Part shown: positions 26,702 through 34,106 of the stretch, piece after piece
Layout of the letters: every line of letters starts with the position of its first letter
Numbering within the stretch: position 1 is the first letter of the stretch
Assembly (NCBI RefSeq): GCF_014384745.1
Contig: NZ_JACRSO010000002.1
Span: 186,001-250,000, forward strand
Reading direction: 5' to 3'
Source: Luoshenia tenuis
Lineage (GTDB): Bacteria; Bacillota; Clostridia; Christensenellales; GCA-900066905
Length of the DNA: 64,000 nucleotides
Notes under the pieces: model-generated
The model's database searches: none
Told to the model about the DNA's origin: nothing
What the model saw: only the letters and a program-made list of their open reading frames with translations
Translations under genes and position numbers: made by a program

Positions 26702-27255
26702 TCCAATACACCTCCGTTTAGTGAATCAATACCTTCTTGCAAATATTCCTGCATCCAGGATACGACCTGCGGCGTTTCCAGCGGCACATCGCCGCCCAGC
26801 TGCTGGCGAATCTCCCGCGTGTCGAACACGAAAGCATCGCCATCTACCTTATAGGCAAATACAAAGTCGATCAGCGGATTACACATCACAAGCGAAACAA
26901 CCGTTCCGGCCAGGTCCCCCATCGGCGGCCGGTCGATATTGCTCAGCTGATAAGTCGCCTGGACGACCGTCCCCACGCCGACCTGCGAGCGGATGGAAAA
27001 ACTTCCGCCGCTGCGCTCGGCTCCAGCCTTAAACAGCGGAATCCCCAGGCCGACCTTGCGAGTCGTCCGCGTCGTGGTAAATGGGCTGGTCACCCGCGCC
27101 ACCATCGCCTCGTCCATACCCTTGCCGTTATCCTCCACCTCAATGGTCAAAAGATCCTGGGCACGGCTGACGGTAAAGCGGATCTGCACCAGCTTGGCAT
27201 TGGCCACCACCGAGTTTTGCGCAATATCCAAAATGTGCAGGGATAAATCTTTCAT
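26698..27255 (-). CDS. hydE: Histidine-kinase-like ATPase of the hydrogenase operon
   Basis: A 185-residue GHKL-type ATPase without a kinase or receiver domain. Seen are the N box HILDIAQNSVVANA, the G1 box EVEDNGKGMDEAM and the G2-like GLGIPLFKAGAERSGG. This protein is encoded in many clostridial hydCEDBA operons and is called HydE in Acetobacterium; it is not the radical SAM maturase of the same name. Its function is unknown. It is 15 nt downstream of hydC and overlaps hydD by 4 nt. Confidence 0.82.
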   Translation of the reverse strand: MKDLSLHILDIAQNSVVANAKLVQIRFTVSRAQDLLTIEVEDNGKGMDEAMVARVTSPFTTTRTTRKVGLGIPLFKAGAERSGGSFSIRSQVGVGTVVQATYQLSNIDRPPMGDLAGTVVSLVMCNPLIDFVFAYKVDGDAFVFDTREIRQQLGGDVPLETPQVVSWMQEYLQEGIDSLNGGVLE

Positions 27256-27270
27256 CTTAATCTAACGACC

Positions 27271-27750
27271 TTATTTCGTGCGGTACTTGGCGATGATGCC
27301 GGGGATATCGTCCTCGGTCAACCGGCCGTACACATCGTCATTGATCATCATGACGGGGGCCAGGCCGCAGGCGCCCAAGCAGCGCGTAGCTTCCAAAGTA
27401 AACTTGCCATCGGGCGTGGTCTTGCCCACGGGCACATCCAGTTCCTTGCAAAGGGCATCCAGCACCTTTTGCGAGCCCTTAACGTAGCACGCGGTACCCA
27501 TGCAAACGCCGATGGCGTACTCGCCCTTGGGTTCCAGGCTGAACTGGGCATAGAAAGTGGCGACGCCGTAAACGTCAGACAGCGGAACCTCCAGCCCCTC
27601 GGCGATGAAGTTCTGAACTTCGATCGGCAGGTAGCCAAAGAGATCCTGTGCCTTCTGCATGACCGGCATCAGGGGCCCTTCTTTCCCCTTATACTGGTCG
27701 ATGACGGCTTGGAGCTGTTCATACAGTTCCTTGTTCTCACAGCTTGACAT
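27271..27750 (-). CDS. hydC: Hydrogenase subunit HydC (NuoE-like)
   Basis: A [2Fe-2S] thioredoxin-like subunit of 159 residues that pairs with the NuoF-like HydB. Cluster ligands are in GVCMGTACYVKGS and ATRCLGACGLAPV. The N-terminal helical bundle includes GYLPIEVQNFIAEGL and GVATFYAQFSL, typical of NuoE. It is the first gene of the operon, behind a promoter and a Rex-like operator. The ATG has GGAGG about 10 nt upstream. Confidence 0.93.
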   Translation of the reverse strand: MSSCENKELYEQLQAVIDQYKGKEGPLMPVMQKAQDLFGYLPIEVQNFIAEGLEVPLSDVYGVATFYAQFSLEPKGEYAIGVCMGTACYVKGSQKVLDALCKELDVPVGKTTPDGKFTLEATRCLGACGLAPVMMINDDVYGRLTEDDIPGIIAKYRTK

Positions 27751-27810
27751 CTCGTTTAACCCTCCTTATTCATATACACCCGCTTGTCCCTGAAGGGGAC
27801 GTCACGAAAA

Positions 27811-27830
27811 ATTGATAAAAAATTATCAAT
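27811..27830. promoter_or_regulatory. Rex-like operator before hydC
   Basis: Perfect inverted repeat ATTGATAA-AAAA-TTATCAAT. It has the 7-4-7 layout of Rex sites, whose usual form is TTGTTAA-N4-TTAACAA, here with one change per arm. It lies just downstream of the predicted -10, so a bound repressor would block initiation or early elongation. NADH sensing by Rex would suit an NADH-linked hydrogenase. No rex gene lies in the window. Confidence 0.55.
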
Positions 27831-27839
27831 AATCGACGC

Positions 27840-27866
27840 ATTATATTCTATCATAACCATCGACAA
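27840..27866 (-). promoter_or_regulatory. Candidate promoter of hydCEDBA
   Basis: A perfect TATAAT (27840-27845) on the minus strand with TTGTCG (27861-27866) 15 bp upstream. The spacer is shorter than ideal, which could mean an activator or a different -35. Confidence 0.5.
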
Positions 27867-27909
27867 GATGCATCTTTTTTTTCTTTTTTCCGCGAAAAAA
27901 TCCGCCGAA

Positions 27910-28623
27910 TTAACCAATATTGCCGCTTTTTTCCTTCAACCGGCGGATGACGGCCGCAACCGAGCGCTCCTGCACGCGCAAAAAGTTATCCCGCTCCAAT
28001 ATCGCGCCCAAATCGTGCGCATCCGAAGAGTAAATCGTGCGGTATCCCCCGATCCCCTCGGGCGAGGGAGCCAAGCGGGAGACCTCCAGCGTGGTCACCG
28101 GCAGCCCGGGCGGGATAAAGCCCAGGTTGTAAAGCAAACTATTGGCCTGACGGTTGACGTGCGCCGGAACCATAGCCCCGCCCATCTCCAGCACCTTCTG
28201 GCAGACCTCGTCGATGGACAGCGTTGTGGATTGGAGCAGCAGCCGCGGCTCGTCCCCCACGCGGCAGTCCTCCTCGTCCATGAGCCACTGCTCGCCAAAC
28301 AGCTGGGGCATGGCGGGCATATCCGGCAAAAACCGGTAGTGCCAATCGTCAAACTCCTCCAGCAGGTCAAAGTCCGGAAAATAGCAGAGCAGATGCACAT
28401 CCTCCCGGGACTGGGCCTCCATACCCGGAAGGACCAGAACGCCGTATTCTTCGGCAGCGCGGGCCACGGCGCGCGCGTTCTTGGCCCGGTTATGGTCGGT
28501 CACGGCGATCATATCCAGCTGCTTTAACATCGCCATGCCCGCGATGTTGTTGGGCGTCATATCCCGCTCGGCACAGGGCGACAGGCAGGAATGGATGTGC
28601 AGGTCTACTGCCAGGCTTTCCAT
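27910..28623 (-). CDS. PHP-domain phosphoesterase-like protein
   Basis: A 237-residue protein with the PHP metal-binding motifs: DLHIHSCLSPC (first His pair), TDHNRAKNA, the Glu in LPGMEAQS, PAHVNRQ and the C-terminal SSDAHDLG. PHP proteins are metal-dependent phosphoesterases; the substrate here is unknown. The ATG at 28623 starts the conserved domain, 5 nt after the DRTGG gene stop. This gene commonly sits in clostridial hydrogenase regulatory clusters, and here it precedes hydC by about 160 nt. Confidence 0.82.
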   Translation of the reverse strand: MESLAVDLHIHSCLSPCAERDMTPNNIAGMAMLKQLDMIAVTDHNRAKNARAVARAAEEYGVLVLPGMEAQSREDVHLLCYFPDFDLLEEFDDWHYRFLPDMPAMPQLFGEQWLMDEEDCRVGDEPRLLLQSTTLSIDEVCQKVLEMGGAMVPAHVNRQANSLLYNLGFIPPGLPVTTLEVSRLAPSPEGIGGYRTIYSSDAHDLGAILERDNFLRVQERSVAAVIRRLKEKSGNIG

Positions 28624-28628
28624 ACAGA

Positions 28629-28982
28629 TCAATCCTGCCCGGCGTTTTCGCGCAACTCGGCTTCGTAGAGCAGGCCGCACAGTTCAAAGGCGGTTTTGGG
28701 GCTGGAAAGCACGCATACGCCTTCGTCTTTGGCCTTATCTAGGGAAACCTCCTCCACCGCAATCCCTTCGGGCACGATCACGCACCCCAGATCCAGCAGC
28801 GTCGCCACCGCGATCACGTTCAGATGGGTCTGCACCGTGACCCAGGCGCCGCCGGCCTTGGCGTGCGCCATCACAAAACTGAGCAGGTCGCACACGTGGC
28901 CCGAGGTGATCTCCCGCTCCATGTCCTCCCCGGCCACCAGCACCTGGCTATCCGTCAATTCCACTACATCGCACAACTTCAT
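28629..28982 (-). CDS. DRTGG-domain protein (second copy)
   Basis: A 117-residue single-domain DRTGG-like protein (GEDMEREITSGHVCDLLSFV, cited by its ends GEDMER and CDLLSFV, then HLNVIAVATLLDLGCVIV and FELCGLLYE). The domain was defined in phosphotransacetylase and CBS-domain proteins and is presumed to bind ligands. It shares a layout with the copy at 31788-32144 (both end in a CGLLY-type helix), so the two are paralogues flanking the hydrogenase-like gene. Confidence 0.72.
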   Translation of the reverse strand: MKLCDVVELTDSQVLVAGEDMEREITSGHVCDLLSFVMAHAKAGGAWVTVQTHLNVIAVATLLDLGCVIVPEGIAVEEVSLDKAKDEGVCVLSSPKTAFELCGLLYEAELRENAGQD

Positions 28983-29023
28983 AACATTTCCACCCTTCGT
29001 TTATACAAATTACAATAACATTC

Positions 29024-29968
29024 TTATACCCGGGTCAGTTTAGCAAACAGGTCCTCAAACACCTTATCCCGCCGCACGTAAAGGGCCTGGCGGATCAGGT
29101 GCCGGCGCGGGTCGTAGCCATAGGTATGCTCCGCCGTTACGATGGGGCTGTGGATCAGCGCCGTATCGATCCAGTCCTCATCCCCCACCAGGTAGGCAAT
29201 GGTCACAATATCCCATATTTCCTTGCTCCAGACCTTGCCCATGCCCTCGAATACCGCCTGGCCGCAGGTGATCTCGTAAAGATAATCCCCTAAGGGGCTC
29301 TTGCCTTTGAGGTAGTGCCGCAGCTCCGGCTCCGTGGTCAGCAGGTGGCTGGTCACGCCCCAGGCCGGCAGCTGCACCAAGGGCACGCCGCAATCGAACA
29401 CCACGCTGACCGAGAGGGTATCCTGCATGCAGTTGAACTCCAGGTTATCCGGCCAGCCCGGCGCATTCCCGCCCAGCCAGACCACTACCATCTTTTTAAT
29501 AATCTCAGGCGCCATCAAGATGGCCGAGGCCACATTGGTCAACGCGCCGATGGCCACGACATAGAGCACCTCGCCCTCCGGCAGGGCCCCTACCCGGGCG
29601 ATCAGATCCTTGGCGGCGTCCGAGGGCACAGGGTAGCGCAGGTCTTTTAAATAGGCGCGCGAGCCGCGGTAAGCCCGGGCCTTTAAATCTTCACGGCCCA
29701 ACAGTTCCAACACGTGCAGGATCTCCGCGTAGCTCTTTTCCATCCCGATATCGGGCGTGGCCGCCTTCAGGTTAGAAAAAGGGGCCGCATACACTGCCTG
29801 CAGGTCGATCCTCTCCGGCGAAAGCACCGCGTAGGAGAGGGCGTACTGGTCGTCCACCTCGTTAAAAGTATCGGTATCCAGCACGGCCTTGACCCTGCCG
29901 CTGGGCCGTTCCAGCCGCGCCAGGCGCGTAGCCGCATCGATCCTAGGGTAAGTTATCGCTTCTTGCAT
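29024..29968 (-). CDS. Inosine/uridine-preferring nucleoside hydrolase family protein
   Basis: Hydrolyses N-glycosidic bonds of ribonucleosides. The 314-residue protein has the calcium-binding Asp cluster near its N-terminus in a variant form, DTDTFNEVDDQYAL (usual DTDxGxDDAxA), then IGALTNVASAI and a C-terminal SKEIWDIVTIAYL that supplies a late Asp. It lies between two hydrogenase-associated genes although it has no obvious link with hydrogen metabolism. The changed Asp spacing leaves the substrate uncertain. Confidence 0.82.
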   Translation of the reverse strand: MQEAITYPRIDAATRLARLERPSGRVKAVLDTDTFNEVDDQYALSYAVLSPERIDLQAVYAAPFSNLKAATPDIGMEKSYAEILHVLELLGREDLKARAYRGSRAYLKDLRYPVPSDAAKDLIARVGALPEGEVLYVVAIGALTNVASAILMAPEIIKKMVVVWLGGNAPGWPDNLEFNCMQDTLSVSVVFDCGVPLVQLPAWGVTSHLLTTEPELRHYLKGKSPLGDYLYEITCGQAVFEGMGKVWSKEIWDIVTIAYLVGDEDWIDTALIHSPIVTAEHTYGYDPRRHLIRQALYVRRDKVFEDLFAKLTRV

Positions 29969-29982
29969 CGCTGTACGCTCCT

Positions 29983-31299
29983 TTACAGGTTTTGCATATT
30001 GGACAGGTCGATCATCTGCTGCGCCAGCGACTGGACCTTTTCGCGCATCTTAAAGATGCAATCCATCTCCACCGCCTGGCCACGGACGATATCCTCCGCC
30101 AGCGCCTGGCAGCTGGGTGCGCCGCAGGAACCGCAATCCAACCCCGGCAGCTCTTTGGCCAGCTTTTCCATCATTTCCATCTTTTTCAGCGCCACAGCCA
30201 GGTTATCATCCAGCTGCATCACCGCCTTGGGCTTGATGGGCTTTTCGCTGCGGATATCGTACTCCCGCAGGTATTCCTCCATCAGGCTGGCATCCATCTC
30301 CCGGCGTTCCAATCCTTCCGCCAGCTTGCGGATGCGGTTTTTGGCCACGTATCCATTCTCAAAGACCAGCGGGCCGCCCACGCAGCCGCCGTTGCAGGCC
30401 AGCGCCTCAAAAAAATCCAGGTCGTTCAAATTCCCGTTCTCGATCTCTTCCAGAACCCGGATCACGTTATCCACGCCGTCAACCGCCAGCGTAGCCTCGC
30501 ACCCGGAAGCGATGGATTCGCCCCCAGCGTTGGCCCAGCTCACCCCCAGGAAGGAGGCCTTTTGCTGGGGTACCTCGTCATCCGCCTCCGGGCGGCTGAG
30601 TTGGCTGGAGAGCAGCCCATACATCTCCAGAATCGAAATCGCCCCATCTACCGCGCTCTTTTCCACGCTCAGCGGCGCGCGGATGCTGGTCATCTTCGCC
30701 GCGCAGGGGGTGATGAAGAATACGCCCACATCTTTGGGGTCGGCTCCGGTCTGCTCGCAGTATTGATCCTTGGCGATGCGCGCGGCCACCTCCATGGGCG
30801 ACTGAATATCGATAATATGCTCCAACAGCTCGGGAAAGCGTACTTGGATCAGCCGCACAACGGCCGGGCAGGCCGAAGAGATCAACGGCTTTTTAAGCTG
30901 CTTCCCCTCCGCCATCAGCTTTTTGGTATAATAAGAGACCACATCGGCCCCCAGCGCCACCTCAAACACCGCGTCAAAGCCGATGTTTTTTAAACCCCAG
31001 AGGATGCGGTCGATACTGTGTAACTTTTTAAACTGCCCGTACAGCGTGGGCGCGGGCAGCGCAATCCTATGTTTAAAGCGGTTGATCGTGGCCAGCGGAT
31101 CGGTGCGGGCCACCTTGGCGTGGTAAGGACAAACGCGGATGCACTCCCCGCAATCGATGCACCGCTGCTCGATAATCATCGCTTTACCATCCCGCACGCG
31201 GATGGCCTCGGTGGGGCAGCGCTTGATGCAATTGGTGCAACCCTTGCACTTGTCCCGGTCCAGCGTGACGGAATGGCTGTAGTGTTCGAAAGCCGGCAT
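29983..31299 (-). CDS. Diverged [FeFe]-hydrogenase-like protein (putative sensory type)
   Basis: 438 residues. Two N-terminal ferredoxin sites (CKGCTNCIKRCP and CIDCGECIRVCP) precede an H-cluster-like domain with altered signatures: SSACPAVV in place of TSCxPGW, TPCAAKM lacking the usual final Glu, and ACNGGCVGG. A C-terminal four-Cys Fe-S domain (CGSCGAPSC plus a later Cys) follows. This pattern fits the group C/D hydrogenase-like proteins thought to act as hydrogen or redox sensors. I chose the ATG at 31299 after a GGGGGAAAGG ribosome site; the upstream TTG adds a non-conserved tail. Confidence 0.82.
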   Translation of the reverse strand: MPAFEHYSHSVTLDRDKCKGCTNCIKRCPTEAIRVRDGKAMIIEQRCIDCGECIRVCPYHAKVARTDPLATINRFKHRIALPAPTLYGQFKKLHSIDRILWGLKNIGFDAVFEVALGADVVSYYTKKLMAEGKQLKKPLISSACPAVVRLIQVRFPELLEHIIDIQSPMEVAARIAKDQYCEQTGADPKDVGVFFITPCAAKMTSIRAPLSVEKSAVDGAISILEMYGLLSSQLSRPEADDEVPQQKASFLGVSWANAGGESIASGCEATLAVDGVDNVIRVLEEIENGNLNDLDFFEALACNGGCVGGPLVFENGYVAKNRIRKLAEGLERREMDASLMEEYLREYDIRSEKPIKPKAVMQLDDNLAVALKKMEMMEKLAKELPGLDCGSCGAPSCQALAEDIVRGQAVEMDCIFKMREKVQSLAQQMIDLSNMQNL

Positions 31300-31347
31300 T
31301 GACACCTTTCCCCCTTCATCTATCTGTATTGTTAAATTCTTTTGCAA

Positions 31348-31782
31348 CTAGAATAGAAAGCTCATGCTGATCTCCGTCCCCGCGGGGCTGGAGCTGATGC
31401 TGAAATGGTCGGCGCAGCGCTTCATATTCGGCAGGCCCATACCGGCGCCAAAGCCCAACTGGCGCACGCTCTCCGGAGCTGTTGAAAAGCCCTCGCTCAT
31501 GGCCAGGTCCACATTTTCAATGCCCGGGCCCACGTCTTTACTGGTCAGGTGGGCGCCGTGCTCATCCACCGCAAAGACCAGCTCGCCTCCCAGCGAATGG
31601 ATCACCAGGTTCAGTTCCGCCTCGTAGGCGGCGATGGAGACCTTGCGTACGATCTCTGAATTGATCCCCAACTGCTTAAGGGTACGTTTGATGCGGCTGG
31701 AGGCTTCTCCCGCCGTCACAAAATTGCGGGCCTCTACCGGAAAGGCTTCCATAAAGGTGGCCGCTTCATGCTCGTGCTGCAC
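31348..31782 (-). CDS. Anti-sigma-factor-type ATPase
   Basis: A 144-residue GHKL ATPase like the SpoIIAB/RsbW serine-kinase anti-sigma factors: N box AAYEAELNLVIHSLGG, then KDVGPGIENVDLAMSEG and GFGAGMGLPNMKRCAD. The start is probably GTG at 31782, 8 nt beyond GGGG, slightly downstream of the preceding stop. A longer open frame continues upstream but only as a shadow of the DRTGG gene. With the DRTGG and hydrogenase-like genes it may form a signalling module; this is inference. Confidence 0.8.
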   Translation of the reverse strand: MQHEHEAATFMEAFPVEARNFVTAGEASSRIKRTLKQLGINSEIVRKVSIAAYEAELNLVIHSLGGELVFAVDEHGAHLTSKDVGPGIENVDLAMSEGFSTAPESVRQLGFGAGMGLPNMKRCADHFSISSSPAGTEISMSFLF

Positions 31783-31787
31783 GTATC

Positions 31788-32144
31788 TCACCCCTTCATC
31801 CGTTCGCTGCCCGGCAGGCCGCTTTGATAGAGCAGGCCGCAGGCGACATATAGTGTATCCGGCGTGGTCAGCACCACGATATCCCGTTCCATGGCCATAT
31901 CCAAAATCTCCTGCGTGGGCAGCTTGCCCCGCACAAAGACGATGACCAACACGTCCAGCATCTCGGCCGTGCGCACCACGTGGGGATTGATCAACCCCGT
32001 TAAAAGCACGCTTTTCTCCTTGACATAGGCCAGCACGTCGCTCATCAAATCCGCGCCGCAGGCCGAAAGTACCGTCTGATCTACCAGATGTTCTCCACAA
32101 AGCACCCTGGCATCCAACAAATCGACTACGTCCTGAATCGTCAA
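31788..32144 (-). CDS. DRTGG-domain protein (first copy)
   Basis: A 118-residue DRTGG-like protein with LCGEHLVDQTVLSACGADLM (quoted at its limit), NPHVVRTAEMLDVLVIVFV and YVACGLLYQSGL. It starts with TTG at 32144 behind AAGGGGTGGGCGGA and overlaps nothing upstream. It heads the hydrogenase-like gene cluster, 32 nt after the SPOR-domain gene, and its end runs into the ATPase gene. Paralogue of 28629-28982. Confidence 0.7.
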   Translation of the reverse strand: MTIQDVVDLLDARVLCGEHLVDQTVLSACGADLMSDVLAYVKEKSVLLTGLINPHVVRTAEMLDVLVIVFVRGKLPTQEILDMAMERDIVVLTTPDTLYVACGLLYQSGLPGSERMKG

Positions 32145-32176
32145 ATCCGCCCACCCCTTTTTCTCGCGTAGAATCG

Positions 32177-33124
32177 CTACATTGCGCCAATATCCTGTAA
32201 ATACTGCCGCCAGCTGTATGCGCTTTTGATATAATTATAATGTATTGTCTGGGAAACTGCCATACCCTGCGCAGCATTTTGGGTAGTTATTTCTTCCAGC
32301 CCATCGGTAAACTGGGTAAAGACCGAGAGCAGCAGAGAAAAGACCTTTTGAGAGGCCTCCTCGCCCAGCCCGTTTTGCAGCTTTTCCTGCATTTGCAAAA
32401 ATGCCTCCCGCAGCGCCGGAGCCTGCTCAATGCTGCTTTCGGGCTGAGCAACCCAGGCGCCCATCTTTTCCATGCCGTCCTGCCAGAGGATATACGCCTC
32501 CCCGATCAAGTCCAGCTGCGTTTCCTGGGCCGTAATGTTCAGTTTGAGCTTGGGCAGCGCCAGCGTATAGACCACCGCGTCGACACCCTGCTCCCGGCTT
32601 TGCGCCATCACCTGCTCTGCGGCCTCTTTGGTAGCATAGGCGCCGATAAATACCCGATGATTCTGCTCGTCGGGAGAGACAAAGCCCGCCCCGCCCTGGT
32701 TGCGCAGCTGGTCAGCCAACAGCGTGGCGTTGCCCTCGTCGGCAAATGTGCCGGCCTGCAAAAGGTACAGCGTCATAGCCGGCACCTCTACCGGGCTGGT
32801 CTTGCGCCCATCCTCCCCCTCCGGGCTGGGCGTAGCTGCGGCTTGGGTCGGTTGCGCGGGGGTAAGCTGGGCCTGATCCGTCGCATCCGCTTCTGCTCCG
32901 CTAAAATGGGCCACGATCGGGGCTACAACGCTTTGCGCCAACCAATTGCCGATGGACCCGGCGCTGACGATGTACACCACGATCAGGATCACTGCAATAA
33001 TCAGCGGGATCAGGCGTTTGGCCGTGCCCGTACCGCCGCCTGCGTCCCTGGCCCGGTAGGCTGCTGCGGCACGCCCGCGGTATGGCTGCCGCCTGCGGTT
33101 TCGGCTGGGTTGATAGCGGCTCAT
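32177..33124 (-). CDS. Membrane-anchored SPOR-domain protein
   Basis: 315 residues. A very basic N-terminus (repeated Arg, residues 1-35) precedes one transmembrane segment (about 37-58, LIPLIIAVILIVVYIVSAG). A Thr/Pro/Ala-rich linker follows, and then a SPOR domain (about 115-190, YLLQAGTFADEGNA and VFIGAYATKEAAEQVM). SPOR domains bind denuded peptidoglycan, often at septa. The C-terminal 120 residues are helical and unrecognised. The ATG at 33124 follows GAGGAAATA. It is divergent from the DUF6062 gene. Confidence 0.82.
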   Translation of the reverse strand: MSRYQPSRNRRRQPYRGRAAAAYRARDAGGGTGTAKRLIPLIIAVILIVVYIVSAGSIGNWLAQSVVAPIVAHFSGAEADATDQAQLTPAQPTQAAATPSPEGEDGRKTSPVEVPAMTLYLLQAGTFADEGNATLLADQLRNQGGAGFVSPDEQNHRVFIGAYATKEAAEQVMAQSREQGVDAVVYTLALPKLKLNITAQETQLDLIGEAYILWQDGMEKMGAWVAQPESSIEQAPALREAFLQMQEKLQNGLGEEASQKVFSLLLSVFTQFTDGLEEITTQNAAQGMAVSQTIHYNYIKSAYSWRQYLQDIGAM

Positions 33125-33205
33125 TATTTCCTCATCCTCTCCATCACAATCTTAGGTATTATATGGCCGCGTTATAACCCATATGTTCAGCGCCCGTAAA
33201 ATGCT

Positions 33206-33234
33206 TTGCATATTGTCTGCCCGCCCGTTATAAT
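33206..33234 (+). promoter_or_regulatory. Promoter of the DUF6062 gene
   Basis: TTGCAT (33206-33211), 17 bp and a perfect TATAAT (33229-33234), about 26 nt before the start codon. Confidence 0.7.
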
Positions 33235-33259
33235 AGGGCTTATTAAGGGGGATGTATAT

Positions 33260-34033
33260 ATGAAATATCATATCGATACCATCCCGGTTTGGGATGCCTA
33301 TAAGGCCGACTGCGAGTGCCCCATGTGTCTGATCCGCCGCAAATGCGAGCTGGATTTTATCGATTCCTTTCTAGGGGGCTCGGTCATGGAGCCGGATACC
33401 CGCATCGAAGTCAACACCAAGGGCTTTTGCCAGGAACACCTGCACCAGCTTTACGCACAGAAAAACCGGTTGGGGCTGGCGCTCATGACCCATACCAATA
33501 TGTTGGAGGCCAACGAAGTCGCCCAGGAAGGCTTTGCAAAGATCGAGGCAGCGCTAAACGGGGCGCCGTCCGGCAAAAAGCTCTTCCGCCCCGCCAAGAC
33601 CGATGAGAAGACCGCCCAGACTATTGCCCAGGCGGCCCAAACCATCCGCGCGCGCACCCAGAGCTGCATCATCTGCGAGCGGCTGGACAGCCTGATGGAT
33701 CGCTATTTTTATACGTTGATGTATATGTATGAACACGAGGCGGAATTTCGCAAGGCCTTTGCCCAGTCCAAGGGCATGTGCCGTCCCCATCTGGCCGACG
33801 CGCTGGAATACGCGGTCAAGCACCTCAAGCCCGATCTGGCCAAGGCGTTTATCACCGAGCTTTTGGCCGCCCAGCGGGAGAACGACAAGCGGATCGCCGA
33901 TGAGCTGTATGCCTTTACCACCATGTTCGACTACCGCAATCAGGGCAAAACCTTTGGCAATGCGCGGGACGCCCTGCCGCGCGCCATCAACCGCGTGCGC
34001 GGGCTGACCTTCCCCGAGGATAAAAAAGAGTAG
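33260..34033 (+). CDS. DUF6062 family protein, Cys-rich, with duplicated CxxC / CxxH motifs
   Basis: 257 residues of unknown function. It contains two similar halves, each with CxxC followed about 50 residues later by CxxH: CPMC ... GFCQEH (about 14-70) and CIIC ... GMCRPH (about 137-182). The ligand pattern suggests two metal sites, probably zinc, formed by an internal duplication. The ATG at 33260 lies 8 nt after GGGGG. It is monocistronic, ending at a strong shared terminator. Confidence 0.75.
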   Translation: MKYHIDTIPVWDAYKADCECPMCLIRRKCELDFIDSFLGGSVMEPDTRIEVNTKGFCQEHLHQLYAQKNRLGLALMTHTNMLEANEVAQEGFAKIEAALNGAPSGKKLFRPAKTDEKTAQTIAQAAQTIRARTQSCIICERLDSLMDRYFYTLMYMYEHEAEFRKAFAQSKGMCRPHLADALEYAVKHLKPDLAKAFITELLAAQRENDKRIADELYAFTTMFDYRNQGKTFGNARDALPRAINRVRGLTFPEDKKE

Positions 34034-34054
34034 CGGTCGAATCGCCTTATAGCA

Positions 34055-34090
34055 AAACCCCCTTCCCGGCTTTCGTCGGGAAGGGGGTTT
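34055..34090. terminator. Strong shared terminator
   Basis: A 14-bp perfect stem (AAACCCCCTTCCCG, 34055-34068, with 34077-34090) and 8-nt loop. It lies between the convergent DUF6062 and deaminase genes and has T-rich sequence on either side. Confidence 0.88.
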
Positions 34091-34106
34091 CATTCCTTTA
34101 CAACAT

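Noticed and set aside
31783..32277. Long N-terminal extension of the anti-sigma-type ATPase frame.
   Set aside because: This part is an out-of-frame shadow of the DRTGG gene. The ATPase homology begins near the GTG at 31782.
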